The position numbers were made by a program, and so were the translations under genes. 40,602 nucleotides of DNA from positions 1 to 40,602 of the forward strand of contig CADCEQ010000020.1 in NCBI GenBank assembly GCA_902800435.1, given 5' to 3'. The stretch is from an uncultured Prevotellaceae bacterium. GTDB lineage: Bacteria > Bacteroidota > Bacteroidia > Bacteroidales > Bacteroidaceae. Of this stretch, positions 1 through 9,341 are shown in pieces (the first letter of the stretch is position 1; every line of letters begins with the position of its first letter). Below the pieces are notes generated by a model. It had not been told where the DNA came from. It was given only the letters and a program-made list of their open reading frames with translations, and searched no databases.

Positions 1-1904
1 AAGTCTTCGAACTGATACTGCGCCTGAAGGGTAACATGCTCTGGCCGGCCATGTGGGGCTGGGCCTTCTATGCCGACGACCCCGAGAACTCGAAGGTGGC
101 CGACGAGATGGGCGTCATCATGAGCACGTCGCACCACGAACCGATGGCCCGCAACCACCAGGAGTACGCCCGCAACCGCCGCGAGTGGGGCGCCTGGAAC
201 TACCAGACGAACAAGGAAAAGCTCGACCAGTTCTTCCGCGAAGGTATTGAGCGCATGAAGGGTACCGACGACATCGTGACCATCGGCATGCGCGGCGACG
301 GCGACGAGGCCATGAGCAAGGAGACCGACACGATGCTGATGGAAAGCATCGTCGCTGGTCAGCGCAAGATCATACAGCAGGTGACGGGCCGCCCCGCCAA
401 GGAGACACCCCAGGTGTGGGCTCTGTATAAAGAAGTGCAGGACTACTACGACGCCGGCTTCCGCGTGCCCGATGACGTGACGATGCTCGTCAGCGACGAC
501 AACTGGGGCGACATCCGCCGCGTGCCGAAGAACGACGAGGAGCGCCGCCGCAAGGGTGGCTGGGGCATCTACTACCACGTAGACTACGTCGGTGCGCCCC
601 GTAACTCGAAGTGGCTGAACATCACGCAGACGCAGCAGATGTTTGAGCAGCTCTCGCTGGCCTACGACTTCGGTATCGAGAAGCTCTGGATCCTGAACGT
701 GGGCGACCTGAAGCCGATGGAATATCCCATCCAGCTCTTCATGGACATGGCCTGGGCTCCCAAGCAGTACACCCAGCAGACCGTCACCGACCATACCCGC
801 CACTTCTTCGCCAGTGTGCTCGACGGTCCTACAGCCGAGGAGGCTGCTGCCATCTACAACCAGAACTGCCAGTACATGGGTCGCGTCACGCCTGAGATGC
901 TCGATGCCAAGACCTACAACGTAGCAACCGGCGAATGGCGCCGCGTGGCCGACGACTACCAGCGACTCGAGACCCGCGCCCTGCGCCTCTTCCTCGACAT
1001 CCCTGAGAGCCGCCGCGACTTCTACCGCCAGCTGGTGCTCTTCCCCGTGCAGGCGATGGCCAACCTCTACGATATGTACTACGCCCAGGCGATGAACCAG
1101 CATCTGGCAGCCCAGAACAACCCCGACGCCAACCAGTGGGCCGCACGCGTGGCCGACTGTTTCCGTCGCGACTCGCTGCTCTGTCTCGGCTATAACCGCG
1201 ACATCGCCGGCGGCAAGTGGAACGGCATGATGATACAGAAGCACATCGGCTACCGCTCGTGGAACGACAACTTCCCCAAGGACATGCTGCCCCGAACAGC
1301 CACCGTGCCCGTCGGTTCTTCGCAGAGCGAAGCGTCCCAAGGGCCGAGCGCTCCGACAGGCTACACCTTCCCCGCCGCCCCCGGCTACCTTGCCATCGAG
1401 GCTGAGCACTACTACCGCGCCACAGCCCCCGAGGGCACGCAGTGGACCGTCTATCCCGACTACGGCCGCACCCGCAGCGCCGTGGCGCTGACGCCCTATA
1501 CCCGCGAGACCGGCGACGCCGCGCTCACCTACCGCTTCCAGCTGCCCGAGCAGACGGCGAAGGTGAAGGTTCGCGTCGTAGTGAAGTCGACGCTCGACTT
1601 CCTCGATCTCGGCGGCCACGAATATACCGTCAGCCTCGACAACTCGGAGCCCCAGACGGTGAACTTCAACAAGACGCTGGTCGACCGCCAGCCCTATCAG
1701 TACTCGGTGTTCTACCCGACGATTGCCCGCCGCGTGGTGGAGTCGGAGGTCGAACTGCCCGTAACGGCTGCCGACTGGCACGAGCTGACGCTCCGTCCGC
1801 GCCATCCCGGCATTGTGTTTGAGAAATTGGTTATTGACTACGGCGGTTACAAGCCGCAGTACCTTTTCGGCGAAGAGTCGCCGCTGAAGGTTGTCACAGA
1901 ATAA
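1..1904 (+). CDS. GH115 xylan alpha-1,2-glucuronidase, 5'-truncated by window
   Basis: The reading frame is open from the first bases, so the start lies outside the window; 633 residues are visible. The visible part begins with RLKGNMLWPAMWGWAF, a strongly conserved GH115 block, and continues with GIRMKGT/GMRGDGDE-like family sequence. Family members remove (4-O-methyl)glucuronic acid from glucuronoxylan and are usually 850-1000 residues, so roughly a third is missing. After the catalytic part a Ser/Gln/Ala/Pro-rich linker (around 1310-1365) leads to a C-terminal beta-sandwich-like region beginning YLAIEAEHYYRA, typical of GH115 C-terminal domains. The linker DNA contains a short hairpin, CTTCGC-AGA-GCGAAG (1318-1332). 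Tandem TAA stops follow at 1902 and 1905. The neighbouring hybrid regulator suggests a xylan utilisation locus. The assignment is from recognised family blocks, not a search. Confidence 0.9.
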   Translation, partial: VFELILRLKGNMLWPAMWGWAFYADDPENSKVADEMGVIMSTSHHEPMARNHQEYARNRREWGAWNYQTNKEKLDQFFREGIERMKGTDDIVTIGMRGDGDEAMSKETDTMLMESIVAGQRKIIQQVTGRPAKETPQVWALYKEVQDYYDAGFRVPDDVTMLVSDDNWGDIRRVPKNDEERRRKGGWGIYYHVDYVGAPRNSKWLNITQTQQMFEQLSLAYDFGIEKLWILNVGDLKPMEYPIQLFMDMAWAPKQYTQQTVTDHTRHFFASVLDGPTAEEAAAIYNQNCQYMGRVTPEMLDAKTYNVATGEWRRVADDYQRLETRALRLFLDIPESRRDFYRQLVLFPVQAMANLYDMYYAQAMNQHLAAQNNPDANQWAARVADCFRRDSLLCLGYNRDIAGGKWNGMMIQKHIGYRSWNDNFPKDMLPRTATVPVGSSQSEASQGPSAPTGYTFPAAPGYLAIEAEHYYRATAPEGTQWTVYPDYGRTRSAVALTPYTRETGDAALTYRFQLPEQTAKVKVRVVVKSTLDFLDLGGHEYTVSLDNSEPQTVNFNKTLVDRQPYQYSVFYPTIARRVVESEVELPVTAADWHELTLRPRHPGIVFEKLVIDYGGYKPQYLFGEESPLKVVTE

Positions 1905-1960
1905 TAATGTTGTTATTAAGTTAGTAATTTTAATAGGTAAAAAGTAGTTAGTTTTCTTTT

Positions 1961-2006
1961 GTCGGCTGCTCGTATGCGAATATAGGCAGCCGACAAACTT
2001 TTTTTT
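1961..2006 (+). terminator. Rho-independent terminator after the GH115 gene
   Basis: A 9-bp stem, GTCGGCTGC (1961-1969) with GCAGCCGAC (1986-1994), is followed by AAAC and a run of eight T residues (1999-2006). The loop can form a small inner hairpin (TCG/CGA). The T tract overlaps the -33 element of the next gene's promoter. Confidence 0.8.
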
Positions 2007-2035
2007 GGTCGTTTCAGATAAATTCGCTACCTTTG
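2004..2035 (+). promoter_or_regulatory. Bacteroidota promoter of the hybrid two-component gene
   Basis: TTTG (2004-2007), a 20-bp spacer and TACCTTTG (2028-2035) match the -33/-7 consensus exactly. The predicted transcript has a leader of about 40 nt before the ATG at 2083. Confidence 0.8.
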
Positions 2036-2082
2036 CACCGTCTTCTGAATAGACAAACTGAAAACTGACGACTTTTACGAAA

Positions 2083-5000
2083 ATGAAACGACTACTTACA
2101 CTGATATTACTACTGGGTATCTGTGGCCTGAAGGTCATGGCACAGACCGGACATCTCTTCGCCAGCGACAAGCTGTCGAGCACCAATATTACAAGCATCT
2201 GTCAGGACCAGATGGGCTACATCTGGATAGGCACCGAGTTCGGACTGAACCGCTTCGACGGCTACCGCTTCACCTCCTACCTGAACAACCCGCAGGACTC
2301 CACTTCGCTGGGCTTCAACACGGTGGCTTCGCTGCTTTGTGACCGTGAGGGCCGCCTCTGGGTGGGCACCACGCAGGGACTGCAGCGCTATGACCCGGCC
2401 ACCGACCGCTTCGTCAACTACCACTTCCCCGACAGCCTGCGCCCGCGAGCCTCGGCCATTCTGCAGCTGCGCGACGGCAAGCTGCTGGTGGGAACGTCGG
2501 GCTACGGCGTCTACGAGGTGAACCCCTCGTCGCTTCAGCTGGAGCGTCGCAACGACTATCAGAGCGACCCCGGCGACGTGTTCTTCAACTGCATCTTCGA
2601 AGACGGTAACGGCGGCTTCTGGAAGGGCGGTGCCAACCGCTTTGGCTACAAGCCTGTGGGCAAGGAGGTACAGATGTCGTCGACGCCCTTCGGCGTGCCG
2701 ACGGCCTTCTTCGACTGGGAGGGGCGCACGATGGTGGTCTGCCGTGACAGGTTTCTTGCCTACGAGCACGGCCAGCCCGTCGACAGCCCCATCGACCTGG
2801 GCGACGCGCAGGCCCTGGGCGGATTCCGCACGGCCATCAAGGACCACCTCGGCAACGTCTACGTGGGCACCCGCGGCAACGGACTCTTCTGGATTCCTGC
2901 CGGCACGCGCCGGCTGCAGCGCTTCACGACCACGGCCCCCGGCTTCGACATGAACACCGCCATCATCTGGGCACTGCAGGAGGACCGGCTGGGCAATATC
3001 TGGGTGGGCTGTCAGCAGAAAGGCCTCTTCCTGATTCCCAACCGCAAAGCACAGTTCACGTCGTGGAGCTTCTCAGCCCAGAAGCAGGACATCGGCTCAT
3101 ACGTTTCGTCGGTCTGCGAGGGCGACGACGGCATGACCTGGTGTACGGTGCAGAACAAGGGCGTCTACGGCTTCGACCGCCAGGGCCGCATCGTGGCCCA
3201 CCCGCAGTCGCCTGCCAGTGTAGAGTTCATCTACCGCGATACTGAAAAGGCCTACTGGCTGGGCACCACCCACGGACTGTATGCCTACGACCCGCTGTCG
3301 GGGCGCTCGCAGCTGTTCTCCGATTTTGAGTGCGACAAGTTCAACACGATGGTCGACGACGGCCACGGCCACCTCTTTATCTCCGTCTACGCCAAGGGTA
3401 TGCTGCGCTACGACCGCGCTACCCGCCAGTTCCGCCTCATCACGATGACGCGCACGGTTGACGAGAAGCGCGGCACACTCTGCAACGACTGGATTCTGTC
3501 GATGATGGCCGACCGCGACGGCCGCGTCTGGGTAGGCACCGCCGACGGCGTGACCTGCTACGACCCGCAGGGTGACACGTTCAAGCCCTTCGGCTGGACC
3601 AGTCTCCTGCACAAGTCGGTCAATACGCTCATGGAGACCCGCGACGGCGACATCAGCATAGGCACGGAGCAGGGACCCTACATGTGGTTCCGCAACACCA
3701 ACCGGATGATGGAGCTGCCCGAGTCGGAGCCGCTGAAGAACCTGTCGGTGTGCTACGTCGTGCAAGACAATGCCGGCGACTACTGGTGCTCGACCACAAT
3801 GGGCATCTGGCACTTCCTGATGGACGAGCAGAAGTGGGTGAGCTACATCAGCGGCTCGGGACTGGCCGGGCGCGAGTATGTGGCCAGTGCCGGTCTGCAT
3901 ACATCTGACGACCGCATCTTCTTCGCCACCGGTGACGGACTGACCACCTTCACGCCCCAGCAGGTGCGCAGTGTGCAGGTGCAGCCCGGAAAGCTCCAGC
4001 TGACTGGCTTCTACATCGGCGGGCGCGCCGTCTCGACGCTGACCGAGTCGAACGGCACGCAGGTCACAGAACGGCCAGTGGCTGAGAGCGACCACTTCAC
4101 CGTGAGCTATCTTGACAACACCTTCACCCTGGAATTCTCGCTGCTCAACTACGTCGGCGCAGCCAACGTCGTCTTCGAGCACCGCCTGAACGGCGGCGAA
4201 TGGATTGGGGGCGAGATTGGCCGCAACATGATAACGATGAACCACCTGCCCAGCGGCACCTACCTGCTCGAGGTGCGCGCCGTCGACAACGGCGTAGCCT
4301 CGGAGCCATGCACCTATACCATCGTGGTCAAGGCCCCGTGGTACCGCTCCCGTCTGGCCTACGCCCTCTACATCTTAGGTCTGCTGGGTATTGCCGGACT
4401 GCTGGGCTGGACCTACCGCCGCCGCATGCGCCAGCGCCTGGACGAGGACAAGATGAAGTTCCTCATCAACGCTACCCACGACATACGCTCGCCGCTGACG
4501 CTAATTCTGGGACCGCTTGAGAAGCTGCGCCGCCGAGGCCTCGACGACGAGTCGAAGCAGGACCTGAGCGTCATCGACCGCAACGCCCAGCGCATCCTCT
4601 CGCTGGTAAACCAGATTCTCGACGTGCGCAAGATTGACAAGCAGCAGATGCACCTGCACTGCCGCGAGACCAACATGCACGACTTCATAGCCACCATCTA
4701 CAAAATCTATGAGTACAACGCCCGCGAGCGCGGCATCAACTTCACGTTTACCGGCGACGAGGACATCACGGCATGGGTTGACCGCACGCAGTTCGACAAG
4801 GTGGTGTCGAACCTGCTGTCGAACGCCTTCAAGTACAGCTACGACCGTGGCGACATCAGCATGGTGCTCTCGCAGGGCCACGACGACAATGCGCGCGGTC
4901 CGCTCAGCGACTACGTCGAGCTGACCGTCACCGACACGGGAACGGGTATGCGCGAGGACACGATGCAGCACCTCTTCGACCGTTTCTACCAGGGCAAGTC

Positions 5001-6003
5001 CGACAAGTCGGCCCATATTCAGGGAACGGGTATCGGCCTGAACCTGTGCAAGATGATTGTCGACATGCACCACGGCTCCATCAGCGGGCGCAACCGCACC
5101 GACGGCGTAAAGGGCTCCGTCTTCACCGTCAGGCTGCCACAAGGCAGCAGCCACTTCACCGAGGAAGAGCTCGACACCACGGCCGAGCGGCCGCAGAGCG
5201 TCCGCCTGTCGGGGCGCCGCCAGCCCAGCTCGACGTTCCACGTGCTGGTGGTCGACGACGACGAGGAGATAGCACGCTTCATCGGTCAGGAGCTGGCCGA
5301 CTACTACTACTTCACCGCCTGCCACAATGGCAAGGACGGACTGAAGGAGCTGCTGACAAACCACTACGACCTCGTCATCAGCGACGTGATGATGCCCGAG
5401 ATGGACGGCTTCACCATGCTCCGCATGATCCGCACGAACGTCAACATCTCGCACCTGCCCGTCATCATGCTGACGTCGAAGACCGACATCGGCAACCGCC
5501 TTGAAGGACTGGAGAAGGGTGCCGACGCCTACCTGACCAAGCCCTTCAACGTCGACGAGCTGCACGCCACCATCGACAACCTCATCAGCACCCGCCTGCG
5601 CCTGCGCGGCAAGTTCTCGGGCTCGCAGCAGCCCGTCGAGAAAGTGCAGCAGATAGAGGTGAAGGGCAACGACGAGCAGCTGATGGAGCGCATTATCAAG
5701 AGCATCAACGACCACATCGGCGACAGCGAGTTCGGCGTCGACGACATCTGCAGCGATGCCGGCATCAGCCGTGCCCATCTGCACCGCAAGATGAAGGAGA
5801 TGACGGGCATCCCCGTCTCGGAGTTCATACGCAACATCCGCATGGAGCAGGCCGCCCGTCTGCTGAAGGAGCAGAAGCTGAACATCACGCAGGTGGCCTA
5901 CACCGTGGGCTACTCGTCGCTGCCCTACTTCTCGTCGGTCTTCCGCAAGCACTTCGGACAGTCGCCCCGTGAGTTCATTGACAAGTCACAATCAGACACA
6001 TAA
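2083..6003 (+). CDS. Hybrid two-component system sensor/regulator (HTCS)
   Basis: A single 1306-residue protein combining sensor, kinase and transcription factor. It has a signal peptide (about 1-20, ending VMAQ), a periplasmic two-component propeller (about 25-640, repeated WIGTEFGL, LWVGTTQGL, IWVGCQQKGL-type blades), a Y_Y_Y domain (about 690-755), one transmembrane helix (about 757-777), HisKA with ATHDIRSP (phospho-acceptor His799), HATPase (NLLSNAFKYS, GTGIGL), a receiver domain (acidic DDD 1058-1060, phospho-acceptor Asp1101 in ISDVMMPEMDG) and a C-terminal AraC-type HTH. Known HTCS proteins bind a glycan fragment in the periplasm and activate a polysaccharide-utilisation locus. Position next to GH115 suggests, as inference, a glucuronoxylan-derived ligand. 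No domain looks degraded. Confidence 0.96.
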   Translation: MKRLLTLILLLGICGLKVMAQTGHLFASDKLSSTNITSICQDQMGYIWIGTEFGLNRFDGYRFTSYLNNPQDSTSLGFNTVASLLCDREGRLWVGTTQGLQRYDPATDRFVNYHFPDSLRPRASAILQLRDGKLLVGTSGYGVYEVNPSSLQLERRNDYQSDPGDVFFNCIFEDGNGGFWKGGANRFGYKPVGKEVQMSSTPFGVPTAFFDWEGRTMVVCRDRFLAYEHGQPVDSPIDLGDAQALGGFRTAIKDHLGNVYVGTRGNGLFWIPAGTRRLQRFTTTAPGFDMNTAIIWALQEDRLGNIWVGCQQKGLFLIPNRKAQFTSWSFSAQKQDIGSYVSSVCEGDDGMTWCTVQNKGVYGFDRQGRIVAHPQSPASVEFIYRDTEKAYWLGTTHGLYAYDPLSGRSQLFSDFECDKFNTMVDDGHGHLFISVYAKGMLRYDRATRQFRLITMTRTVDEKRGTLCNDWILSMMADRDGRVWVGTADGVTCYDPQGDTFKPFGWTSLLHKSVNTLMETRDGDISIGTEQGPYMWFRNTNRMMELPESEPLKNLSVCYVVQDNAGDYWCSTTMGIWHFLMDEQKWVSYISGSGLAGREYVASAGLHTSDDRIFFATGDGLTTFTPQQVRSVQVQPGKLQLTGFYIGGRAVSTLTESNGTQVTERPVAESDHFTVSYLDNTFTLEFSLLNYVGAANVVFEHRLNGGEWIGGEIGRNMITMNHLPSGTYLLEVRAVDNGVASEPCTYTIVVKAPWYRSRLAYALYILGLLGIAGLLGWTYRRRMRQRLDEDKMKFLINATHDIRSPLTLILGPLEKLRRRGLDDESKQDLSVIDRNAQRILSLVNQILDVRKIDKQQMHLHCRETNMHDFIATIYKIYEYNARERGINFTFTGDEDITAWVDRTQFDKVVSNLLSNAFKYSYDRGDISMVLSQGHDDNARGPLSDYVELTVTDTGTGMREDTMQHLFDRFYQGKSDKSAHIQGTGIGLNLCKMIVDMHHGSISGRNRTDGVKGSVFTVRLPQGSSHFTEEELDTTAERPQSVRLSGRRQPSSTFHVLVVDDDEEIARFIGQELADYYYFTACHNGKDGLKELLTNHYDLVISDVMMPEMDGFTMLRMIRTNVNISHLPVIMLTSKTDIGNRLEGLEKGADAYLTKPFNVDELHATIDNLISTRLRLRGKFSGSQQPVEKVQQIEVKGNDEQLMERIIKSINDHIGDSEFGVDDICSDAGISRAHLHRKMKEMTGIPVSEFIRNIRMEQAARLLKEQKLNITQVAYTVGYSSLPYFSSVFRKHFGQSPREFIDKSQSDT

Positions 6004-6018
6004 TAACATACAGAACTT

Positions 6019-6441
6019 ATGAAGATACAGATTATCAACGGCCCCAACCTTAACCTTCTGGGCCAGCGCGAACCGGGCATCTACGGCAGCGAGTCGTTCG
6101 ACGCCTATCTGGAACAGCTCCGCGCCAAATACCCCGACGTGACGATTGACTACTATCAGAGCAACGTCGAGGGCGAACTGATCGACAAGATGCAGCAGGC
6201 AGGATTCTTCGAGCCCTGCGACGGCATCGTGCTCAACGCCGGCGCCTACACCCACACCAGCGTGGCCCTGCACGACTGCATCCGCTCGCTGTGCTGTCCC
6301 GTCATCGAGGTACACATCTCGAACGTCCACCAGCGCGAGCCGTTCCGTCACCACTCGTTCCTGTCGGCCGCCTGCAAGGGCGTCATCTGCGGCTTCGGTC
6401 TCGACAGCTACCGACTGGCCATTGAGGCATTACTGAAATGA
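6019..6441 (+). CDS. aroQ: Type II 3-dehydroquinate dehydratase
   Basis: The 140-residue product has the standard length for AroQ, which converts 3-dehydroquinate to 3-dehydroshikimate in aromatic amino acid synthesis. Visible family motifs are NGPNLNLLG at the N terminus, REPGIYG with the catalytic Tyr, SNVEGELI, LNAGAYTHTSVAL and EVHISNVHQREPFRHHSF with the catalytic His. It starts 15 nt after the HTCS stop, without an obvious promoter of its own. Its last four bases, ATGA (6438-6441), overlap the start of the methyltransferase gene, so the two are probably translationally coupled. Confidence 0.96.
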   Translation: MKIQIINGPNLNLLGQREPGIYGSESFDAYLEQLRAKYPDVTIDYYQSNVEGELIDKMQQAGFFEPCDGIVLNAGAYTHTSVALHDCIRSLCCPVIEVHISNVHQREPFRHHSFLSAACKGVICGFGLDSYRLAIEALLK

Positions 6442-7064
6442 CGCTCGACGACTATATCCTTGACCACACGTCGCCAGAGCCTGACTACCTGTACCGCCTC
6501 TGGCGCGCCACCAACGTGAAGACTCTGCACGGACGGATGGCCAGCGGCCACCTGCAGGGGCGGCTGCTGAAGATGCTCGTCGAGATGATTCGCCCGCAGA
6601 ACGTGCTCGAGGTGGGAACGTTCAGCGGCTATTCGGCCATCTCCATGGCCGAGGGACTGAATGAAGGCGGCCGGCTCTACACGTTCGAGGTGAACGACGA
6701 GATGGAGGACTTCACGCGACCGTGGATAGAGCAGTCGGCAGTGGCCGACAAGATTACCTTTATCATCGGCGATGCGCTGGATGGTGCTCCCCGTTTGGGC
6801 GTTGAGTTCGACATGGTGTTCATCGACGGCGATAAGCGGGCCTACTGCGACTATTACGACATGGCGCTCTCCGTGCTGCGGCCTGGCGGCTTCATCGTGG
6901 CCGACAACACGCTATGGGACGGTCACGTCACCGACCCCGCCTACGACCACGACCAGCAGACGCAGGGCATACGCCGCTTCAACGACTACGTCGCCGGTGA
7001 CCTTCGCTCGGAGCAGGTCATCCTGCCCATGCGGGATGGCCTCACCTTCATCAGGAAGAAATGA
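6438..7064 (+). CDS. Class I SAM-dependent O-methyltransferase
   Basis: A 208-residue cytosolic methyltransferase of the caffeoyl-CoA/catechol O-methyltransferase-like family. VLEVGTFSGYSAISMAEGL is SAM motif I, FIDGDKRAYCDYYD carries the metal-binding Asp, and FIVADNTLWDG is the later conserved block. The acceptor substrate cannot be read from sequence; bacterial members act on small phenolics, and most in Bacteroidota are uncharacterised. The gene overlaps aroQ by ATGA upstream and the hemolysin III-like gene by ATGA downstream (7061-7064), making a tight three-gene operon. Confidence 0.9.
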   Translation: MTLDDYILDHTSPEPDYLYRLWRATNVKTLHGRMASGHLQGRLLKMLVEMIRPQNVLEVGTFSGYSAISMAEGLNEGGRLYTFEVNDEMEDFTRPWIEQSAVADKITFIIGDALDGAPRLGVEFDMVFIDGDKRAYCDYYDMALSVLRPGGFIVADNTLWDGHVTDPAYDHDQQTQGIRRFNDYVAGDLRSEQVILPMRDGLTFIRKK

Positions 7065-7708
7065 TACGCTATACTAAGAAAGAGGAAATCTGGAACTCGG
7101 CATCCCACGGCGGCGGCATCCTGCTTGGTGTCGTCTTTGGCATCATCTTCCTCGTCTGGTGCTTCCAGGCCGACAACAACTGGGCACGCGTAGGCGTCAT
7201 ACTCTATCTCTTCGGCATGCTCGGCAGCTATGTCGCCTCAACGCTCTACCACTCGATGAAGCACCACTCGAAGTGGAAGGAGCGGCTACGGCGCTGGGAC
7301 CACGCCGCCATCTACTGGCACATTGCCGGCTCTTACTCGCCGCTGACGCTCGTCGCCCTGCGCCAGCAGGGCTACTGGGGCTGGAGCCTCTTTACCTTCG
7401 TCTGGCTCTGCGCCATTGCCGGCACCATCGTCAGCTTCATCCGCCTGAAGGAGCACTCCAACCTCGAGACCCTCTGCTTCATCGGCATGGGCCTCAGCAT
7501 CCTTGTCGCCTTCAAGCCGCTGATAGATTCCGTCTCCACCGCTGCCGTCGTCTGGATTATGGCCGAGGGCGTCTGCTACATCACCGGTGCCCTGTTCTAC
7601 TCTCTCAACAAGCGGAAGTACATGCACTCCATCTTCCACTTTTTTGTGCTGGCAGGTAGCGTCTGCCACATCATCGCCGTCTGGGACGTGCTCATGGAAT
7701 ACCTTTGA
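7061..7708 (+). CDS. Hemolysin III / PAQR family membrane protein
   Basis: A 215-residue, seven-helix membrane protein. EEIWNSASHGGGILLG near the N terminus, SYVASTLYHSMKHH, RRWDHAAIYWHIAGSYSPLTL and the C-terminal SIFHFFVLAGSVCHIIAV place it in the hemolysin III (TrhA/YqfA) branch of PAQR proteins. The conserved Ser and His residues form the zinc site known in this superfamily. Despite the name, most bacterial members are not shown to be toxins; some affect membrane fluidity. It is the last gene of the aroQ operon; GGTAAAAAAGTG just after the stop (7711-7722) resembles the GGTAAAAA repeat seen elsewhere in the window. Confidence 0.92.
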   Translation: MIRYTKKEEIWNSASHGGGILLGVVFGIIFLVWCFQADNNWARVGVILYLFGMLGSYVASTLYHSMKHHSKWKERLRRWDHAAIYWHIAGSYSPLTLVALRQQGYWGWSLFTFVWLCAIAGTIVSFIRLKEHSNLETLCFIGMGLSILVAFKPLIDSVSTAAVVWIMAEGVCYITGALFYSLNKRKYMHSIFHFFVLAGSVCHIIAVWDVLMEYL

Positions 7709-7754
7709 AAGGTAAAAAAGTGTAATATGTGGAGCGTAAGTGAAAAATAATTAG

Positions 7755-7762
7755 TAACTTTG
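7755..7762 (+). promoter_or_regulatory. Probable -7 element of the CoA-transferase gene
   Basis: TAACTTTG followed by CACCG matches the -7 consensus and lies 28 nt before the ATG at 7791. No good TTTG is found at the expected -33 position, so only half of the promoter is supported. Confidence 0.55.
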
Positions 7763-7790
7763 CACCGAAATTCGTAAACAACAAAGAAAT

Positions 7791-9296
7791 ATGGCTTATA
7801 CGAAACTGACAGCTGCAGAGGCTGCAGCACTGATTAAGAACGGCGACCAGATCGCCATGAGTGGTTTTACGCCTGCCGGTGTGGCCAAGGCAACCACGAA
7901 AGAGTTAGCAAAGATTGCGCTGGCCGAGCACGAGGCTGGCCGCGAGTTCAAGGTGGCCATCTTCACCGGTGCCTCGACGGGACAGTCGACCGACGGCGAC
8001 CTGGCCAACGCACAGGCCATCAAGTACCGTGCGCCCTACACGACGAACCCCGACTTCCGCAAGCATGTCAACGCCGGTGAGATTCCCTACAACGACCTGC
8101 ACCTGAGCCACATGGCACAGGAGCTGCGCTACGGCTTCTACGGCGACCTCGACTGGGCCATCCTCGAGGTCTGCGACATTGAGGACTGCGGCGACGACTG
8201 GCACGTCTACCTGACAGCTGCAGGCGGCATCTCGCCCACGGCTGCCCGTCTGGCCAAGAAAGTGATACTGGAGCTGAACTCGTTCCACAGCCCTGACGCC
8301 AAGTACATCCACGACGTCTACGAGCCGCTCGACCCGCCTTACCGCAAGCCCATCCCCATCTTCAACGTCTGCGACCGCATCGGCGTGCCCTACGTCTCGA
8401 TTCCCAAGTCGAAGGTGGTTGGCGTCGTGGAGTGCAACATCCCTGACGAGGCCCGTGCCTTTAAGGACAGCGACCCCGTGACCGATAAGATTGGCTATCT
8501 GACGGCTGAGTTTCTGGTTTCGGAGCTTCATGCTGGCCGTATCCCCAAGGAGTTCCTGCCCCTGCAGAGCGGCGTAGGTTCGACGGCCAACGCCATCCTG
8601 GGCGCTCTGGGCGAGGATAAGCACGTGCCCGACTTCAACATCTACACCGAGGTGCTGCAGGATGCAGTTGTAGGCATGATGATGAGCGGCCGCGTGAAGG
8701 ATGCCTCGGCCTGCTCGCTGACCGTCTCGAACGAGTGCCTGAAGCAGGTGTACGACAACATGGACTACTTCAAAAGCCACCTGACGCTGCGCCAGAGTGA
8801 GATCTCGAACCACCCGGCTGTCATCCGCCGTCTCGGCGTCATCGCCATCAACACCGCCATCGAGGTCGACATCTACGGCAACGCCAACTCCACGCACATC
8901 AGCGGCACGAAGATGATGAACGGCATTGGCGGTTCGGGCGACTTCATCCGCAACGCTTACCTATCTATATTTACATGCCCGTCGGTGGCCAAGGGCGGTC
9001 TCATCTCGAGCGTGGTGCCCTTCGTTACCCACCAGGACTCGTCGGAGCACGACGTGAACATCATCGTCACGGAGCAGGGTGTGGCCGACCTGCGCGGCAA
9101 GAGCCCCATGCAGCGCGCACAGACCATCATCGAGAACTGTGCCCACCCCGACTACAAGCAGCTCCTCTGGGACTACCTGAAGCTCGGCACCGGCGGACAC
9201 ACGCGCCACTGCCTCACCGCCGCCTTCGCCATGCACGACACGCTGGCCAGGAAGGGCGATATGCACCTGACCGACTTCTCGGAGTACATCAAATAA
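7791..9296 (+). CDS. Acetyl-CoA hydrolase/transferase family (succinyl-CoA:acetate type)
   Basis: The 501-residue protein belongs to the class I CoA-transferase/acetyl-CoA hydrolase family. Visible features are the N-terminal AMSGFTPAGVAKATTKELA, the QSGVGSTANAILGAL loop, IYTEVLQD whose Glu287 fits the acyl-accepting glutamate of this family, the glycine-rich GIGGSGDFIRNA, and IIVTEQGVADLRG near the C terminus. Such enzymes move CoA between succinate or propionate and acetate, which suits a succinate/acetate-producing anaerobe; the exact substrate pair is inference. It is likely monocistronic with its own promoter and ends 45 nt before the helicase start. Confidence 0.9.
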   Translation: MAYTKLTAAEAAALIKNGDQIAMSGFTPAGVAKATTKELAKIALAEHEAGREFKVAIFTGASTGQSTDGDLANAQAIKYRAPYTTNPDFRKHVNAGEIPYNDLHLSHMAQELRYGFYGDLDWAILEVCDIEDCGDDWHVYLTAAGGISPTAARLAKKVILELNSFHSPDAKYIHDVYEPLDPPYRKPIPIFNVCDRIGVPYVSIPKSKVVGVVECNIPDEARAFKDSDPVTDKIGYLTAEFLVSELHAGRIPKEFLPLQSGVGSTANAILGALGEDKHVPDFNIYTEVLQDAVVGMMMSGRVKDASACSLTVSNECLKQVYDNMDYFKSHLTLRQSEISNHPAVIRRLGVIAINTAIEVDIYGNANSTHISGTKMMNGIGGSGDFIRNAYLSIFTCPSVAKGGLISSVVPFVTHQDSSEHDVNIIVTEQGVADLRGKSPMQRAQTIIENCAHPDYKQLLWDYLKLGTGGHTRHCLTAAFAMHDTLARKGDMHLTDFSEYIK

Positions 9297-9341
9297 CATT
9301 CCACAGGGGGACAAGCCAGTCTCCCTGTTTTTGTAAATACC

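Noticed and set aside
4501..5952. 483-codon minus-strand ORF
   Set aside because: Antisense shadow of the kinase and receiver part of the hybrid regulator; Val/Asp/His-rich composition typical of a shadow in GC-rich sequence.
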